64,000 bases of DNA from Halorussus sp. MSC15.2 (GTDB lineage: Archaea; Halobacteriota; Halobacteria; Halobacteriales; Haladaptataceae), in contig NZ_VSLZ01000002.1 of assembly GCF_010747475.1 (NCBI RefSeq), forward strand, positions 744,001 through 808,000, written 5' to 3'. The first letter of the stretch is position 1. Each line of letters starts with the position of its first letter. The notes under the pieces were generated by a model. It did not search any database and was not told the DNA's origin. It was given only the letters and a program-made list of their open reading frames with translations. Both the position numbers and the translations under genes were made by a program. Below, one piece after another: positions 17,618-25,309 of the stretch.

Positions 17618-19104
17618 CGTCGGAGTTGTCTGTCTGCGACCGCGATGGTTCGCGCGCGATTCCTGACGGCGTCGAGCACGTCGGCGACACGTTCGACGGT
17701 CGTCTTCGGGTTCAGCAGGGTGAACTTCAGGGCGGTCGTCCCACGGACCTCGGTGCGCCCGACCACGGCGTCCCCGTTCCGCAGCAGCGCCGCTCGGACC
17801 GCGGCGTTGAGCGGGCCGACCTCCTCGTCGCCGACGCTCCCGGGGCGATACCGGAAGACGACCGCGTTGAGCGTCGGGTCGTTGAGTACCTCGAAGTCGG
17901 GCGCGTCGGCCAGCAGAGCGGCCGCCTCGTCGGCGAGGGTGAGCGTGGAATCGACCAGTTCGGCGAGTCGTTCCCGGCCGAGCGTCCGGAACGTGACGTA
18001 GGGCTTGAGAGCGTCGAACCGCCGGGTGGTCTGGACCGACTTCGAGACCAAGTTCGGCGCGGCGAGGTCGGCGTCCTCGGGGTTGAGGTACGCCGCCGAC
18101 CGCTCGACGAGGTCGAATCGGTCGCCGTCCCGGAGGAGGAGCGCTCCGCAACTGATGGGCTGGTAGAACAGTTTGTGGAAGTCCACCGACAGCGAGTCGG
18201 CGCGCTGGATTCCGTCCAGTTTCTCGCGGTGGGTCTCCGAGAGCGCGAGCGCCCCGCCGTAGGCCGCGTCCACGTGGAACCAGAGGTCGTGTCGCTCGGC
18301 CCGGTCGGCCAGTTCGTCGAGCGGGTCGATGCTGCCGAAGTCGGTCGTGCCCGCGGTCCCGACGAGCGCGAACGGTTCGCGCTCGCGCTTCCGGAGGTCG
18401 GCGAGGGTCGCGTCGAGCGCCGTGGTGTCCATCCGATGGTCGCCGTCGGTCGGGACTGTCACGACCGCGTTCTCGCCGAGACCGAGGTGGGCGGCGGCCT
18501 GCTTCGCGGTGAAGTGGGCCGCCTCCGAACAGAGGATGCGCATCGCTTTGGCCTTGTGCGGCAGGCCGGTCTCCTCGACGCGGCGACCGAACCGTTCGCG
18601 GGCGAACCAGTTGCGGGCCAGCAGGAGGGCCTCGAAGTTCGACTGGGTGCCGCCGCTGGTGAACACGCCGTCGCCGTCGGGACCGTAGCCGAACAGGTCG
18701 CAGAGGCGGTCCACCATCCGGCGTTCGACGTGGGTGGCGGCGGGACTCTGGTCCCACGAGTCGAGCGACTGGTTCGTGGCGGCGATAGCGGTCTCGGCCG
18801 CGAGCGCGGGCACCAGCGGCGGGCAGTGGAGGTGTGCGACGCAACTCGGGTCCGCGACGCCGACCGAGTGCGACAGGATTCCCTCGCCCACTTCTTCGAC
18901 GGTCTCGGCGAGGGGTTGGCCCTCGTCGGGGAGGCACTCGACCGCGCCGAACCGGTCGTCGAGGTCCGTCGGAGATGCCCCCGAGTAGGGCGTCGCGCTC
19001 TCGGAGACCGCCTCGACGACCGCGGCGCTGGCCCGCTCGACGGCCTCCCGATAGGCGTCGTTCCCGGACTCGGTGCCGAGGAACAGGCTGTCGGCGTCCG
19101 TCAT
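17614..19104 (-). CDS. bdb: L-2,4-diaminobutyrate decarboxylase
   Basis: PLP-dependent group II decarboxylase of 496 residues, giving 1,3-diaminopropane from diaminobutyrate. Motifs: TSGGTQSNFEALL (149-161), GTAGTTDFGSIDPL (249-262), HVDAAYGG (277-284) and the PLP lysine in SVDFHKLFYQP (Lys311). It starts within the stop of the aminotransferase (4-base overlap). In Haloferax volcanii the same pair, dat and bdb, lies beside the iuc genes of the siderophore cluster. Confidence 0.92.
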   Translation of the reverse strand: MTDADSLFLGTESGNDAYREAVERASAAVVEAVSESATPYSGASPTDLDDRFGAVECLPDEGQPLAETVEEVGEGILSHSVGVADPSCVAHLHCPPLVPALAAETAIAATNQSLDSWDQSPAATHVERRMVDRLCDLFGYGPDGDGVFTSGGTQSNFEALLLARNWFARERFGRRVEETGLPHKAKAMRILCSEAAHFTAKQAAAHLGLGENAVVTVPTDGDHRMDTTALDATLADLRKREREPFALVGTAGTTDFGSIDPLDELADRAERHDLWFHVDAAYGGALALSETHREKLDGIQRADSLSVDFHKLFYQPISCGALLLRDGDRFDLVERSAAYLNPEDADLAAPNLVSKSVQTTRRFDALKPYVTFRTLGRERLAELVDSTLTLADEAAALLADAPDFEVLNDPTLNAVVFRYRPGSVGDEEVGPLNAAVRAALLRNGDAVVGRTEVRGTTALKFTLLNPKTTVERVADVLDAVRNRARTIAVADRQLRR

Positions 19105-20462
19105 GGCGACCCGTCGGCGGTTTCGGAGACGGCGGCTTCGACCGCCTCGCGGAAGATTCGACCGACGTCCTCGACCTGCTCCTTCGAGACGACTAGCGGG
19201 GGTAAGAACCGGACGGTCGCTCCCTCGCGGCCGCCGAGTTCCACGATTAGCCCGCGCTCGAAACACGCCGTCTGGACGGTCTCCGCGAGGTCGGCGTCGG
19301 GCGGACGCGCGCCGAGGGCGTCGGGGTCGGCCGCGGCGTCCACCATCTCGGCCCCGAGCATCAGTCCCCGGCCCCGAACGTCGCCGACCGCGTCGAACCG
19401 GTCGGCCGCGGCGTCGAGGTGGTCGCGCAGGCGCTCGCCCATCCGCTCGGCGTGACTCGGCAGGTCGTTGTCCACGATGTACTCGATGGTCGCTCTCCCG
19501 GCGGCCATCGCCAACTGGTTGCCCCTGAAGGTGCCGGTGTGGGCACCCGACTCCCACTCGTCCAACTCCTCGTCGTAGAGCGTCACCGCGAGCGGAAGCC
19601 CGCCGCCGACCGCTTTCGAGAGCGTCACCACGTCGGGCGTGATGTCGGCCCGCTCGAAGTCGTAGAGTTCGCCGGTCCGGCCGAGTCCCGACTGGATTTC
19701 GTCCACGACGAGGGGCACGTCGTGTTCGCGGGTGATTCGGCGCATCTCCCGAAGCCACTCGGCGGGCGGGGCGACGGACCCGCCCTCGCCCTGCGTCGGT
19801 TCGAGGACCATCGCCGCCGGGTCCGTGAAGCCGCGCTCCGGGTCGTCGAGCAGGCGCTCGACGTACTCGCTGGCGACCTCGTGACCGTCCTCGCCGACGC
19901 CGAAGGGACAGCGGTACGGGTAGGGGTACGGCAAGTGGTGGACGTTCCCCATCGTCCCGGGAATCGTCTCCTTGGGGTCGGTGTCGCCCATCAGGCCGAG
20001 CGACCCGTGGGTCATCCCGTGGTAACCGCCGCGGAACGAGAGGACCGAGCGGTTGCCGGTCGCGGTCTTGGTGAGTTTCAGGGCGGCCTCGACGGCGTCG
20101 GTGCCCGCGGGACTACAGAACTGAATCTTGGCCGACTCGGCGAACTCGTCGGGGAGGCTGTCGAAGAGGGTGTCCACGAACGCCTCCTTGACGGGCGTCG
20201 TGATGTCGAGGGTGTGCATCGGCCGGTCGGCCGCCATCGCGTCTTCGATGGCCTCGACCACGACCGGATGGTTGTGACCGAGGTGGAGCGTGCCCGCCCC
20301 GGCGAGGCAGTCGTAGTAGGTGTTGCCGTCGGCGTCGGTGACTTCGACGCCGCGTGCCTCTCGTATCGCCATCGGGAGGTATCGCGGGTAGCTCCGCGCT
20401 CCCGACTCTCGCTCGGCCTGTCTATCGAGCAGTCTGTCGTTCGACGCGCCGGAGTAGTCCAT
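19101..20462 (-). CDS. dat: Diaminobutyrate-2-oxoglutarate aminotransferase
   Basis: Class III PLP aminotransferase, 453 residues, making 2,4-diaminobutyrate from aspartate semialdehyde and glutamate. Motifs: CSPAGTDAVEAALKL (116-130), SFRGGYHGMTHG (142-153), DEIQSG (254-259) and PLP lysine LSKAVGGGLP (Lys283). It is the first full-length gene of the siderophore operon. A 22-codon leader ORF ends one base before the ATG. Confidence 0.92.
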   Translation of the reverse strand: MDYSGASNDRLLDRQAERESGARSYPRYLPMAIREARGVEVTDADGNTYYDCLAGAGTLHLGHNHPVVVEAIEDAMAADRPMHTLDITTPVKEAFVDTLFDSLPDEFAESAKIQFCSPAGTDAVEAALKLTKTATGNRSVLSFRGGYHGMTHGSLGLMGDTDPKETIPGTMGNVHHLPYPYPYRCPFGVGEDGHEVASEYVERLLDDPERGFTDPAAMVLEPTQGEGGSVAPPAEWLREMRRITREHDVPLVVDEIQSGLGRTGELYDFERADITPDVVTLSKAVGGGLPLAVTLYDEELDEWESGAHTGTFRGNQLAMAAGRATIEYIVDNDLPSHAERMGERLRDHLDAAADRFDAVGDVRGRGLMLGAEMVDAAADPDALGARPPDADLAETVQTACFERGLIVELGGREGATVRFLPPLVVSKEQVEDVGRIFREAVEAAVSETADGSP

Positions 20463-20463
20463 C

Positions 20464-20532
20464 TCAGACCAACTCCCCGACGGTCGGTGGTCGGTACGTC
20501 GTCTGTCCGTCTCGGGACGCGGTTGGTCGCAT
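20464..20532 (-). CDS. Putative 22-residue leader peptide before dat
   Basis: ATG at 20532 opens a 22-codon frame (MRPTASRDGQTT...GELV) ending TGA at 20464, one base before the dat ATG (TGA-G-ATG). The ATG is 6 bases downstream of iron-box C, exactly where a leaderless transcript would start; the binding-protein gene has the same box-to-ATG geometry. It is not in frame with dat, so it is not an N-terminal extension. Coding by position only; no known family. Confidence 0.4.
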   Translation of the reverse strand: MRPTASRDGQTTYRPPTVGELV

Positions 20533-20538
20533 CACGAG

Positions 20539-20556
20539 TTTTAGGCCGACCTAAAA
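20539..20556. promoter_or_regulatory. Iron-box operator C
   Basis: Palindrome TTTTAGGCCGACCTAAAA in front of the siderophore operon, identical to operator A. It is followed (toward the right) by an AT-rich stretch at 20555-20570 that could hold the TATA element of the leftward transcript. Confidence 0.8.
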
Positions 20557-20591
20557 ATTGAAAAGTATTTCCCTCCGTTCAGGTATATGTA

Positions 20592-20609
20592 TTTTAGGTG
20601 GGCCTAAAA
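20592..20609. promoter_or_regulatory. Iron-box operator D
   Basis: Palindrome TTTTAGGTGGGCCTAAAA, 53 bases from operator C. It may be a second site for the siderophore operon. No obvious gene starts to its right. Confidence 0.75.
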
Positions 20610-20986
20610 TCTGACTGTCGTCGGAGAGTCGTTGGGACACAGCGTCGCGGCGTGAGCGAGTCTCCGAATTCCGTGCATTCACGGCTTCACTTTGGGAATC
20701 CCGCGGACGTCACTGATTCAACTGACGAGTCGTTTGGAAAGACGGAACGACGCGCGCAGAGAGGTGACTGCTCCCCCTTTAAATATCGGGGCCGAGGACT
20801 GCGAAAACACTGGTTGCTACGGAGGTTCGATTGTGCGAACGGACCTGCCGTGTCGCTCACGGAGTTCGTCGGCGTCCTCGTTACGACGTAGCGGAGACCG
20901 AGGGGCCTGCTCGACGAGCACCCGCATCGTGACCGCGTAGAAATCGCTGGCGGGACGGTTACAAAATCCGCAAAACGGGAGTTCGC
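20610..20986. other. Intergenic stretch with no supported gene
   Basis: About 380 bases between the siderophore-operon control region and the aEF1-beta gene. It holds a TATA-like TTTAAATAT near 20779 that points right, but the frames after it are Arg/Ser-rich and not protein-like. An unannotated RNA is possible; I cannot support one. Confidence 0.5.
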
Positions 20987-21253
20987 TTATATCCGGCCGA
21001 CGTTCTCGACTTCCACGCTCTCGACGCCCTCGACGTTCGAGAAGTTCTCCTCGACGGCCTCGGTCCCGCCCGTGTCGTCCGGGACGATGACCGTCGGCAG
21101 CAGGGCGACGAGTCCGAACGCGACGTCGTCGCGCTCGAAGCCGTTGATTTTGGCTCCCTCGGGAAGCGAATCCTCGAGCGTCTCCTGCAGTTCGTCGAGG
21201 TCGATTTCGGGGCTTTGCGGCATGACCTTGATTTTAGCAGCTACCTTTCCCAT
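20987..21253 (-). CDS. ef1b: Translation elongation factor aEF1-beta
   Basis: Archaeal elongation factor 1-beta, 88 residues, the nucleotide-exchange factor for EF-1alpha. Sequence [20 protein letters not shown], a central [21 protein letters not shown] and C-terminal [15 protein letters not shown] are typical. It follows the zinc-finger gene by 2 bases. The longer in-frame ORF to 21445 overlaps the zinc-finger gene and is not real. Confidence 0.95.
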   Translation of the reverse strand: MGKVAAKIKVMPQSPEIDLDELQETLEDSLPEGAKINGFERDDVAFGLVALLPTVIVPDDTGGTEAVEENFSNVEGVESVEVENVGRI

Positions 21254-21255
21254 GG

Positions 21256-21435
21256 TTACGGTCCCATAAACCCGCAGTCGGGGCACTCGTAGAGGTTGCT
21301 CTGCTTGCGGCACTTGGCGCAGCGGTAAATCTGCTGCCCGCAGTCGGGGCACTTGAACGACGCCGCGTTCGTCCCGGAGATGTTTATCCCACAGGAGACG
21401 CACCGTCGCGCCTGCGTCTGTTTGGACTGACTCAT
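21256..21435 (-). CDS. Small zinc-finger protein of the HVO_2753 type
   Basis: 59-residue protein with four CxxC knuckles: C12/C15, C29/C32, C39/C42 and C51/C54, two of them CPDCG. It is the partner of aEF1-beta in haloarchaea. Length and Cys spacing match the two-zinc-finger protein HVO_2753 of Haloferax volcanii, whose loss affects motility and biofilm. The gene is too short to appear as a long frame and sits on the same strand just before aEF1-beta. Confidence 0.88.
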   Translation of the reverse strand: MSQSKQTQARRCVSCGINISGTNAASFKCPDCGQQIYRCAKCRKQSNLYECPDCGFMGP

Positions 21436-21629
21436 ACCCTCTCATTCCCGTGCGCGACTTTAAACCGTTTCGATAGCACGTCCGCCGGCCGACCGGCGTT
21501 CGGCCGAGTGCGGCCGCTACGTCCCGGCGCGACCCACTCCCTGCCGGTGGTTCTCCCCCGATTTACTCCGATAGTCGGTCAGAAACGCGAAACGTGATTC
21601 TTAAGGGGCGAACGAGCGACGTTTCGGGT

Positions 21630-22580
21630 ATGAGTGAAGAACAAGAGGCCGACGTGGCCGACGACGAGGAACAAACCGACGTCGAAGACGAGACTACCGA
21701 GGGACTCCAGCGAGGCGACTTCGTCCGTCTGGACTACACTGCGCGCACCGTAGAGGACGGCAACATCGTAGACACGACCGACCCCGAGGTCGCCGAGGAA
21801 GAGGGTCTCGACGAGGAGGAGCGCGAGTTCGAACCGCGCGTCATCGTCCTCGGCGAAGGTCACATCTTCGAGAGCGTCGAAGAGGCCATCATCGGCGAGG
21901 AAGTCGGTCACTCCGGCAGCACGACCATCCCCGCCGAGGAGGCGTTCGGCGAGTACGACGCCAACGAGGTCAAGACCGTCAGCGCCAACAAGATTCCCGA
22001 AGACGAGCGCTACCCCGGCGCACACGTCGACGTGGATGGCCAGCACGGTCACGTCGAGACCATCATCGGCGGCCGCGCTCGCGTGGACTTCAACCACCCG
22101 CTCGCGGGCGAGGACATCGAGTACGACTACGAAATCGTCGGCGAGGTCGACGACCGCGTCGAGCAGGCGCAGGGTCTCATCTCGATGTACATCGACGCGG
22201 ACCTCGACATGTGGATTCAGACCGACGAGGTCGAAGAGGAGACGGTCGTCGAATCCGACGACGAAGAGGGTGAACCCGAGACCGAAACCGAGACGGTCGA
22301 GAAGGAGACCCTCTACATCGAGAGTACCCCGCAACTGGCGATGAACCAGCAGTGGATGTTCCAGAAGCAGCAGATTGCCCAGAACGTCATGGACCAACTG
22401 GACCTCGACCGCGTCATCGTGCAGGAGACCATCGAGGGCGGCGGCATGGGTCCGATGGGCGGCATGATGGGCGGCGGCATGGGCGGCGCCGACCTCGAAG
22501 AAGCGCTCGAAGACGCCGACGTGGACGAGGAAGAAATCGTCGAGGAACTCGAAGGCGACGCCGAAGCGACCGAGGAGTAA
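21630..22580 (+). CDS. slyD: FKBP-type peptidyl-prolyl isomerase (SlyD-like)
   Basis: Protein of 316 residues. The N-terminal 35 residues are acidic linker; then the FKBP domain (GDFVRLDYTARTVEDGNIVDTT, with EAIIGEEVGHSG) holding an inserted IF-like flap (DVDGQHGHVETI) and the FKBP return GRARVDFNHPLAGEDI. An acidic linker then leads to a C-terminal helical part (NQQWMFQKQQIAQNVMDQL) and a Gly/Met-rich run (about 270-285: GGGMGPMGGMMGGG). It acts as a folding helper in the cytoplasm. Start chosen at 21630; a T-run terminator follows the stop. Confidence 0.9.
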   Translation: MSEEQEADVADDEEQTDVEDETTEGLQRGDFVRLDYTARTVEDGNIVDTTDPEVAEEEGLDEEEREFEPRVIVLGEGHIFESVEEAIIGEEVGHSGSTTIPAEEAFGEYDANEVKTVSANKIPEDERYPGAHVDVDGQHGHVETIIGGRARVDFNHPLAGEDIEYDYEIVGEVDDRVEQAQGLISMYIDADLDMWIQTDEVEEETVVESDDEEGEPETETETVEKETLYIESTPQLAMNQQWMFQKQQIAQNVMDQLDLDRVIVQETIEGGGMGPMGGMMGGGMGGADLEEALEDADVDEEEIVEELEGDAEATEE

Positions 22581-22599
22581 TCCCCTTCCCGTTCCTGTC

Positions 22600-22609
22600 T
22601 TCTTTTTTG
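22600..22609 (+). terminator. T-tract terminator after slyD
   Basis: TTCTTTTTT about 20 bases after the slyD stop, the simple T-rich stop signal used by archaeal RNA polymerase. Confidence 0.5.
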
Positions 22610-23163
22610 CCGATAGCGTCGCGTCTCGACCGCTCCACCAGTCCTAACTCACAGAAAGTCCCGAACGCGCGAACTAGCCCATACGGAACGGCCGATGGGA
22701 GAAGCGAGGAGTGATTCGGCGACCGGAAGGCCGAACGTTCGACCGGAAGAGAATCGACTCTTTCGAGGGGAGGGCCGACCGCCAGCGGGGCGGAGGGCCG
22801 AGCGAATCTCGGGGGACTGAACGACTCTGCGCTCGATGGGCCGAACGAGAGCGGTAGCGCCAGCGGGGACCAAACCGCGGGCGGTATCGCAGACGGTGCC
22901 GCGCGAGGGAGGGCGAACGAAGGCCGTGAGAGACCTGACGGGGACCGCAGGGCGACCTGAATAGTCGAGAGGGCGGAAGGTCGGGGGACGGGTGGCTTAG
23001 TTTGGGGAGGTCGGTTACGACCTCCACTTCTGTCTACACCGTCGGCCGTATTCAACTCTATTAGGATACTATCGATACTACGCTAACAAAGGATAGTATA
23101 GAAACAATCCATACTATCGGAACCGACGGCCAGCACGAAACGCGTCGAAGGCAGAAGGCGGGC
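22610..23163. other. Long convergent intergenic region, purine-rich, with ATACTATC repeats
   Basis: About 555 bases between two genes that point at each other. The first part (22690-22970) is purine-rich on the plus strand with recurring GGCCGAACG/GACCGGAAG-like words; frames in it are not protein-like. The end (23062-23120) holds repeats of ATACTATC and its inverse GATAGTAT. Confidence 0.5.
23062..23120. repeat. Cluster of direct and inverted ATACTATC/GATAGTAT motifs
   Basis: ATACTATC at 23067-23074 and 23111-23118, near-copy GATACTACG just after the first, and inverted GATAGTAT at 23092-23099. The second and third can pair with an 11-base loop. Lies immediately after the 3' end of the HFX_2341-type gene. 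Confidence 0.6.
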
Positions 23164-23904
23164 TTAGAGGTCCCGAACTTTGTGCCGGAACGCGCGGAGA
23201 GCGTCCGCGCCGGTCTCGGTGAGGAGTACCTGCTTGCGGCGGCCGACGTCCTCGATTTCGACGTAACCGTCTTCGAGCAGCGGGTCGACGACGTTCGCGT
23301 TCAGGAGCGCGAACTTGGCCTTGTCGTTCGCGGGGTCGTTGTCGGCGATGAACGCGAGTTCCTGTTCCTCGGCGTACTCGATGAGGTCCTTCTTCTTCAC
23401 GGTGTAGGTCTCGGTGTTCGCGTCCGCGAGGAAGTCCATGACCGCGACTTGGTCCGTCGTCGGCGACTCGATGGGGTAGGACGGGAGGACTTCGTCGTCC
23501 TCGTAGCCGTGACTCCGGAGTCGTTCGCGGTCGGGATACTCCTCGGGGTGGACGTAGTACGCGGTGGCGTCGGTCGCCATGCACGCGATGGCCGCGCCGA
23601 CCGCCGAGAGTTTCGACCCGCTGGAGACGTTCACGCGAACGATGTCGTCGGCATGGTCGGCCGTCAACGTGGTCACGACACCTAGCACGTCGTAGATGTC
23701 GAACACGTCCACGCTCCGAGTCCGGACCGAGACCCCGAGGTCGTCCAACTCCGACCGCAAGTCGTCGTGGAACTCCGGCCCGCTTCCGGGGTCGTCGTGT
23801 TCGAGGAGGTAGAGTACGTCGACGTTGTGCCTGCGAACAGGACCGACGATGCGGTCGTACTCGAACCCGAGCGGGGCGATGTGGACCTCGTCTATCGTCT
23901 GCAT
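23164..23904 (-). CDS. HFX_2341-type / DUF6293 transcriptional regulator
   Basis: Protein of 246 residues. The N-terminal domain (MQTIDEVHIAPLGFEYDRIV through VNVSSGSKLSAVGAAIACMA, about 1-115) has a Rossmann-like CARF-type layout. The C-terminal part (PTTDQVAVMDFL... QVLLTETGADALRAFRHK) is a winged helix. This resembles the haloarchaeal HFX_2341 family of predicted DNA-binding regulators. Start taken at the ATG at 23904; upstream residues are unlikely. Divergent from the MazG-like gene, sharing a 125-base promoter region. Confidence 0.82.
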   Translation of the reverse strand: MQTIDEVHIAPLGFEYDRIVGPVRRHNVDVLYLLEHDDPGSGPEFHDDLRSELDDLGVSVRTRSVDVFDIYDVLGVVTTLTADHADDIVRVNVSSGSKLSAVGAAIACMATDATAYYVHPEEYPDRERLRSHGYEDDEVLPSYPIESPTTDQVAVMDFLADANTETYTVKKKDLIEYAEEQELAFIADNDPANDKAKFALLNANVVDPLLEDGYVEIEDVGRRKQVLLTETGADALRAFRHKVRDL

Positions 23905-24029
23905 GGGTGACAGGTCGATGGCCGCGTGCGTCGGGCTTAAGTTCTCGGCATCGCGGTCGTTCGAAGCACGGCCACCCGGAGCGGGGACGCTTCGACAGTT
24001 ATACGCTCCTGTCACGTCAGCAGCACAGT

Positions 24030-24566
24030 ATGACTACGCGGACAGGCGACACAGCCTCGCTCCTCGGACGACTGCAGAAGGAGGTCAGCGACTGGAGCGA
24101 AGCGAACTTCGGCGACCAACCCGACGTGAATCCGCTTCTCGGGACCGGAGAGGAAGCGGGTGAACTGGCAGACGCGCTCAATCTCGACGCAGCGCCGGAC
24201 GAGGAGGAACTGGACGCCGTCGGCGACGTGCTCGTCTACTTGGCAGACGTCTGCGCGCGGCGGGACCTCGACCTCCGGTCTGCCTACGAGACCGCCCGAG
24301 ACCGCGAGCCAGTACACGACGAGTTCTTCCGGGAGTGGACGGCCGCGCGCGGCGAGTTCGAGCGGTCCGTGTTGAAGCAGCGCCAAGGCATCCGCCTCGA
24401 CGAGGACCGAGTCGGCGGCGCCGCCGAGCGGACCGCCGCGGCGCGGATGCTGTGCGTCCTCGAACGGTTCGCAGAACACCGCGGCTACTCGCTGGCCGAC
24501 TGCATCGACTGTGCGTGGTACGACGAGGTCATCGACCGCGAGTGGGAGAGCACGTACACGAATTGA
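24030..24566 (+). CDS. MazG-like nucleotide pyrophosphohydrolase
   Basis: Protein of 178 residues. The MazG signature is visible as GTGEEAGELADAL (about 38-50, Glu cluster) followed by LDAVGDVLVYLADVCARRDLDL (about 61-82), the Asp/Glu metal-binding pattern. The C-terminal 60 residues are unusual (WYDEVIDREWES). MazG-like proteins hydrolyse non-canonical NTPs. Start ATG at 24030, not the upstream in-frame ATG. Confidence 0.82.
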   Translation: MTTRTGDTASLLGRLQKEVSDWSEANFGDQPDVNPLLGTGEEAGELADALNLDAAPDEEELDAVGDVLVYLADVCARRDLDLRSAYETARDREPVHDEFFREWTAARGEFERSVLKQRQGIRLDEDRVGGAAERTAAARMLCVLERFAEHRGYSLADCIDCAWYDEVIDREWESTYTN

Positions 24567-24655
24567 CGGCCATTGCACCCGTTCGGACACCGGCTACTGC
24601 GCCTCGAACACCCGTATCTGACGAACGCACGGCGGAGCGAGTGAGCATCGACCTG

Positions 24656-25282
24656 CTACGCGATGTCGCGACTCGTGTCGATGCGCACCGACTCCGCGAG
24701 TTCGAGTTTGATGGTCTCTGGGAGCGCCCGGCCGCCGCGGAACTTCGGCACGGCGAGGCGGGTCTCGACGGTGTCGCCCGAGTACTCGGTGTGCAACTGG
24801 AACACCACGTCGGCGACGTGCTCGGTCACGTCTCGGGTGTCGGGCACCGACCGGCCGTCGAGGCAGTGCAGAATCGCGACGCCTTCGGTGTTGTGGAGGT
24901 GGTTCTGGAGGTCGTTGAGAAAGTTTCGGTAGCGACCCTCGTCGCGTTTCTCCAGCAGGTCTACCGGGTCGATGACGAGGTTCGAGTCCTCCGGGAGACG
25001 ACGAAAGAGGCGCTGGGAGTGGTCCAGCGGGGCGTCGCCCGGGACGTGGCGCACATCGGGCGACCCGGTGTGTCCGGGGGTGCGCTCCAGCGCTTTGGTT
25101 ACGGCGGTCTCGTCGCGGTCGGTCGAGAGATAGAGCGTCTGGCGGGCAGAGGTGAACTCGTAGAGCAACAACTCCGCCTGACTCGCAGGTGGTGCCGACA
25201 GCGAGACGATACTCCCCCTCGGCAGTCCGCCGTCGAGTTTCCTATCTAACACCTCGATACCCGTCGAAAGACGCCGTGACAC
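24656..25282 (-). CDS. RecA/KaiC-superfamily (RAD55-like) protein
   Basis: Protein of 208 residues. TGIEVLDRKLDGGLPRGSIVSLSA matches the KaiC/RAD55 start, but the Walker A that follows (APPASQAELLLYEF) lacks the Gly-Lys-Thr, so ATP binding is probably lost. Walker B-like NLVIDPVDLL follows. Function unknown; such proteins in haloarchaea are often grouped with signalling. Confidence 0.8.
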   Translation of the reverse strand: MSRRLSTGIEVLDRKLDGGLPRGSIVSLSAPPASQAELLLYEFTSARQTLYLSTDRDETAVTKALERTPGHTGSPDVRHVPGDAPLDHSQRLFRRLPEDSNLVIDPVDLLEKRDEGRYRNFLNDLQNHLHNTEGVAILHCLDGRSVPDTRDVTEHVADVVFQLHTEYSGDTVETRLAVPKFRGGRALPETIKLELAESVRIDTSRDIA

Positions 25283-25309
25283 GTATTTGCACGATTACGG
25301 AACGTTGTT

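Noticed and set aside
15779..18937. A 1052-residue open frame on the minus strand
   Set aside because: Only the part from 17617 down is a real gene (IucA). The rest is an Arg/Pro-rich shadow of the decarboxylase in another frame.
20692..20940. Short Ser/Arg-rich frame after iron-box D
   Set aside because: No recognisable features, no good start signal and GC pattern unlike a coding region; the box more likely serves the leftward operon.
22414..23055. A 213-residue frame on the minus strand in the convergent gap
   Set aside because: Pro/Arg/Ser-rich, no domain, starts at TTG and overlaps the end of slyD; typical of GC-rich noise.
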